Positions 62,827 to 64,000 of a stretch of DNA of 64,000 bases are shown piece by piece. The notes under the pieces are model-generated. The model had not been told where the DNA came from and ran no database searches. It worked only from the letters and a program-made list of their open reading frames with translations. This DNA comes from Mycolicibacterium parafortuitum (lineage in GTDB: Bacteria; Actinomycetota; Actinomycetes; Mycobacteriales; Mycobacteriaceae), in the NCBI RefSeq assembly GCF_010725485.1, contig NZ_AP022598.1, positions 2,418,001 through 2,482,000 on the forward strand, read 5' to 3'. A program made the position numbers and the translations under genes. Numbering within the stretch: position 1 is the stretch's first letter; the number at the start of each line of letters is the position of its first letter.

Positions 62827-64000
62827 ATGAGCTTGGAAACGGTTGCCCGGCAGAGCCTCTACCGGCAGACCCATGCGCGCTCCGGTGACCTGCACGCGCT
62901 GACCGATCGTCGGCTGCTGCGCCGTATCTGGCGGTTCGCGGCACGCCATCACCGCCGGCTGAGGGTGTTCCTCGCGGTCAGTGTGGCGGGTGCGGTGCTC
63001 ACGGTGGCGACCCCGCTGCTGGCGGGCCGCGTCGTCGACGAGATCACCGGCGCGGGCAGCGCAAGCGTCGTCGTGCTGCTCGCCGCGGTCATCGCCGCGG
63101 TCGCCCTGGCCGAGGCCGCGGTGGCGCTGCTGACGCGGTGGCTGTCGGCGACGATCGGTGAGGGTCTGATCCTGGATCTGCGCACCGCGGTCTTCGACCA
63201 TGTGCAGCGGATGCCGGTCGCGTTCTTCACCCGCACCCGCACCGGTGCGCTGGTCAGCCGGCTCGGCAACGACGTGATGGGTGCGCAACGCGCGTTCTCC
63301 GACACGCTGTCCGGCGTCGTGTCGAACATCGTCACGCTGACGTTGACGCTGGCGGTGATGCTGAGCATCTCGTGGCAGATCACCGTCGCGTCGCTCGCCG
63401 TGCTTCCCCTGTTCCTGATCCCGGCGCGGCGAATCGGGTCGGCGATGGCCCGGCTGTCCCGGGAGGCCGCCGCGCACAACGCCACGATGAACACCCAGAT
63501 GACGGAGCGCTTCTCGGCGCCCGGGGCGACGCTGGTGAAGCTGTTCGGTGACCCCGCCGCGGAGTCCCGCGAGTTCGGGCTGCGCGCCGGGCGGGTGCGC
63601 GACATCGGGGTGCGCACCGCAATGCTGCAGTCGACCTTCATGAACTCGCTGACGCTGATGTCCGCACTGGCGCTGGCGCTGGTGTACGGGCTGGGCGGCG
63701 CGCTGGCGATCGGCGGGCACCTGCAGGCCGGCGCGATCGTGTCGCTGGCGCTGCTGCTGACCCGGTTGTACGCGCCGTTGACGGCGCTGGCCAACGCGCG
63801 GGTCGAGATCGCGACGGCGCTCGTCAGCTTCGAGCGGGTCTTCGAGGTCCTCGACCTCGTGCCGCTGATCCGGGAACGGCCCGGCGCCGTCGAGGTGCCG
63901 CGCGGCCCGGACGGGGATGGCGTCGCCGTCGAATTCGATGACGTGCACTTCTCCTATCCCGCCGCCGACCGGGTGTCGCTCGCCTCGCTGGAAGAGGTCG
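62827..64000 (+). CDS. ABC transporter with fused transmembrane and ATPase domains (partial)
   Basis: The gene runs off the window; 391 residues are visible. An N-terminal cytoplasmic stretch (SLETVARQSLYRQTHARSGDLHALTD) is followed by a six-helix exporter domain (VSVAGAVLTVATPLLAGRVVDEITG, RMPVAFFTRTRTGALVSRLGNDVMGAQRAFSDTLSG, LALALVYGLGGALAIGGHLQAGAIVSLALLLTRLYAPL) and the beginning of the nucleotide-binding domain (VAVEFDDVHFSYPAADRVSLASLEEV). Walker motifs lie outside. It is a homodimeric or heterodimeric exporter of the MsbA-like class. The substrate is unknown. A MerR-type promoter drives it. Confidence 0.9.
   Translation, partial: MSLETVARQSLYRQTHARSGDLHALTDRRLLRRIWRFAARHHRRLRVFLAVSVAGAVLTVATPLLAGRVVDEITGAGSASVVVLLAAVIAAVALAEAAVALLTRWLSATIGEGLILDLRTAVFDHVQRMPVAFFTRTRTGALVSRLGNDVMGAQRAFSDTLSGVVSNIVTLTLTLAVMLSISWQITVASLAVLPLFLIPARRIGSAMARLSREAAAHNATMNTQMTERFSAPGATLVKLFGDPAAESREFGLRAGRVRDIGVRTAMLQSTFMNSLTLMSALALALVYGLGGALAIGGHLQAGAIVSLALLLTRLYAPLTALANARVEIATALVSFERVFEVLDLVPLIRERPGAVEVPRGPDGDGVAVEFDDVHFSYPAADRVSLASLEEV

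Overview
The window is high-GC actinobacterial DNA from a rapid-growing mycobacterium (Mycolicibacterium-like). From about 8.4 kb to 62.5 kb the gene order follows, with insertions and losses, the M. tuberculosis Rv0859-Rv0903c segment: fadA-fadB, ercc3, helicase-associated protein, moaC-mog-moaE, rpfA, moaD/moaA, yccF, cspB, DUF2771-MFS, DUF3027, DUF2530, trmH, DUF2537, sepH, serC, AurF-like oxygenase, fprB, VOC protein, citA, gltA, CrtI-like oxidoreductase, DUF2630 and prrBA. This assignment rests on remembered protein sequences and gene order; no search was run.

Region by region. 1-4.7 kb: a minus-strand urea operon urtA-ureAB (fused gamma/beta)-ureC-ureG-ureD, with a divergent LuxR regulator and no ureF between ureC and ureG. 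6-8.3 kb: divergent marR/ridA with two perfect 16-bp palindromes, then an Old Yellow Enzyme. 8.3-12 kb: the fadAB beta-oxidation operon ending in a strong terminator. 12-16 kb: GlxA-type regulator, acyl-CoA ligase, and divergent split-barrel and LLM flavin/F420 oxidoreductases. 16-24 kb: XPB helicase and its helicase-associated neighbour, separated by a 1027-residue repeat-rich surface protein. 24-30 kb: molybdopterin genes on both sides of rpfA, which has a c-di-AMP (ydaO) riboswitch leader and an upstream CRP-like site. 30-37 kb: AbiEi/DUF559-like gene, xi-class GST, an MFS operon, DUF3027, and an IS630-family element inserted in a CTAG tetranucleotide that served as the shared stop of two convergent genes. 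37-44 kb: housekeeping genes (trmH, sepH, serC) and the AurF-like/FprB redox pair. 44-54 kb: a secreted GH1 fusion, VOC protein, two citrate synthases, pdxH, TetR and an MFS-MarR operon. 54-60 kb: CrtI-like oxidoreductase, then an outer-membrane/secretion locus with tandem MspA-family porins and three further secreted proteins. In M. tuberculosis arfABC (ompATb) lies in this interval. 60-64 kb: FKBP, the prrBA two-component system, an ion-channel remnant, and the start of an ABC exporter behind a MerR/SoxR-type promoter.

Recurring themes are leaderless transcription (TANNNT -10 boxes six bases before start codons), several clear operator dyads, three CRP-type sites, convergent genes sharing CTAG stop codons, and two large exported proteins built on the same N-terminal module. 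No tRNA, rRNA or CRISPR array was seen.
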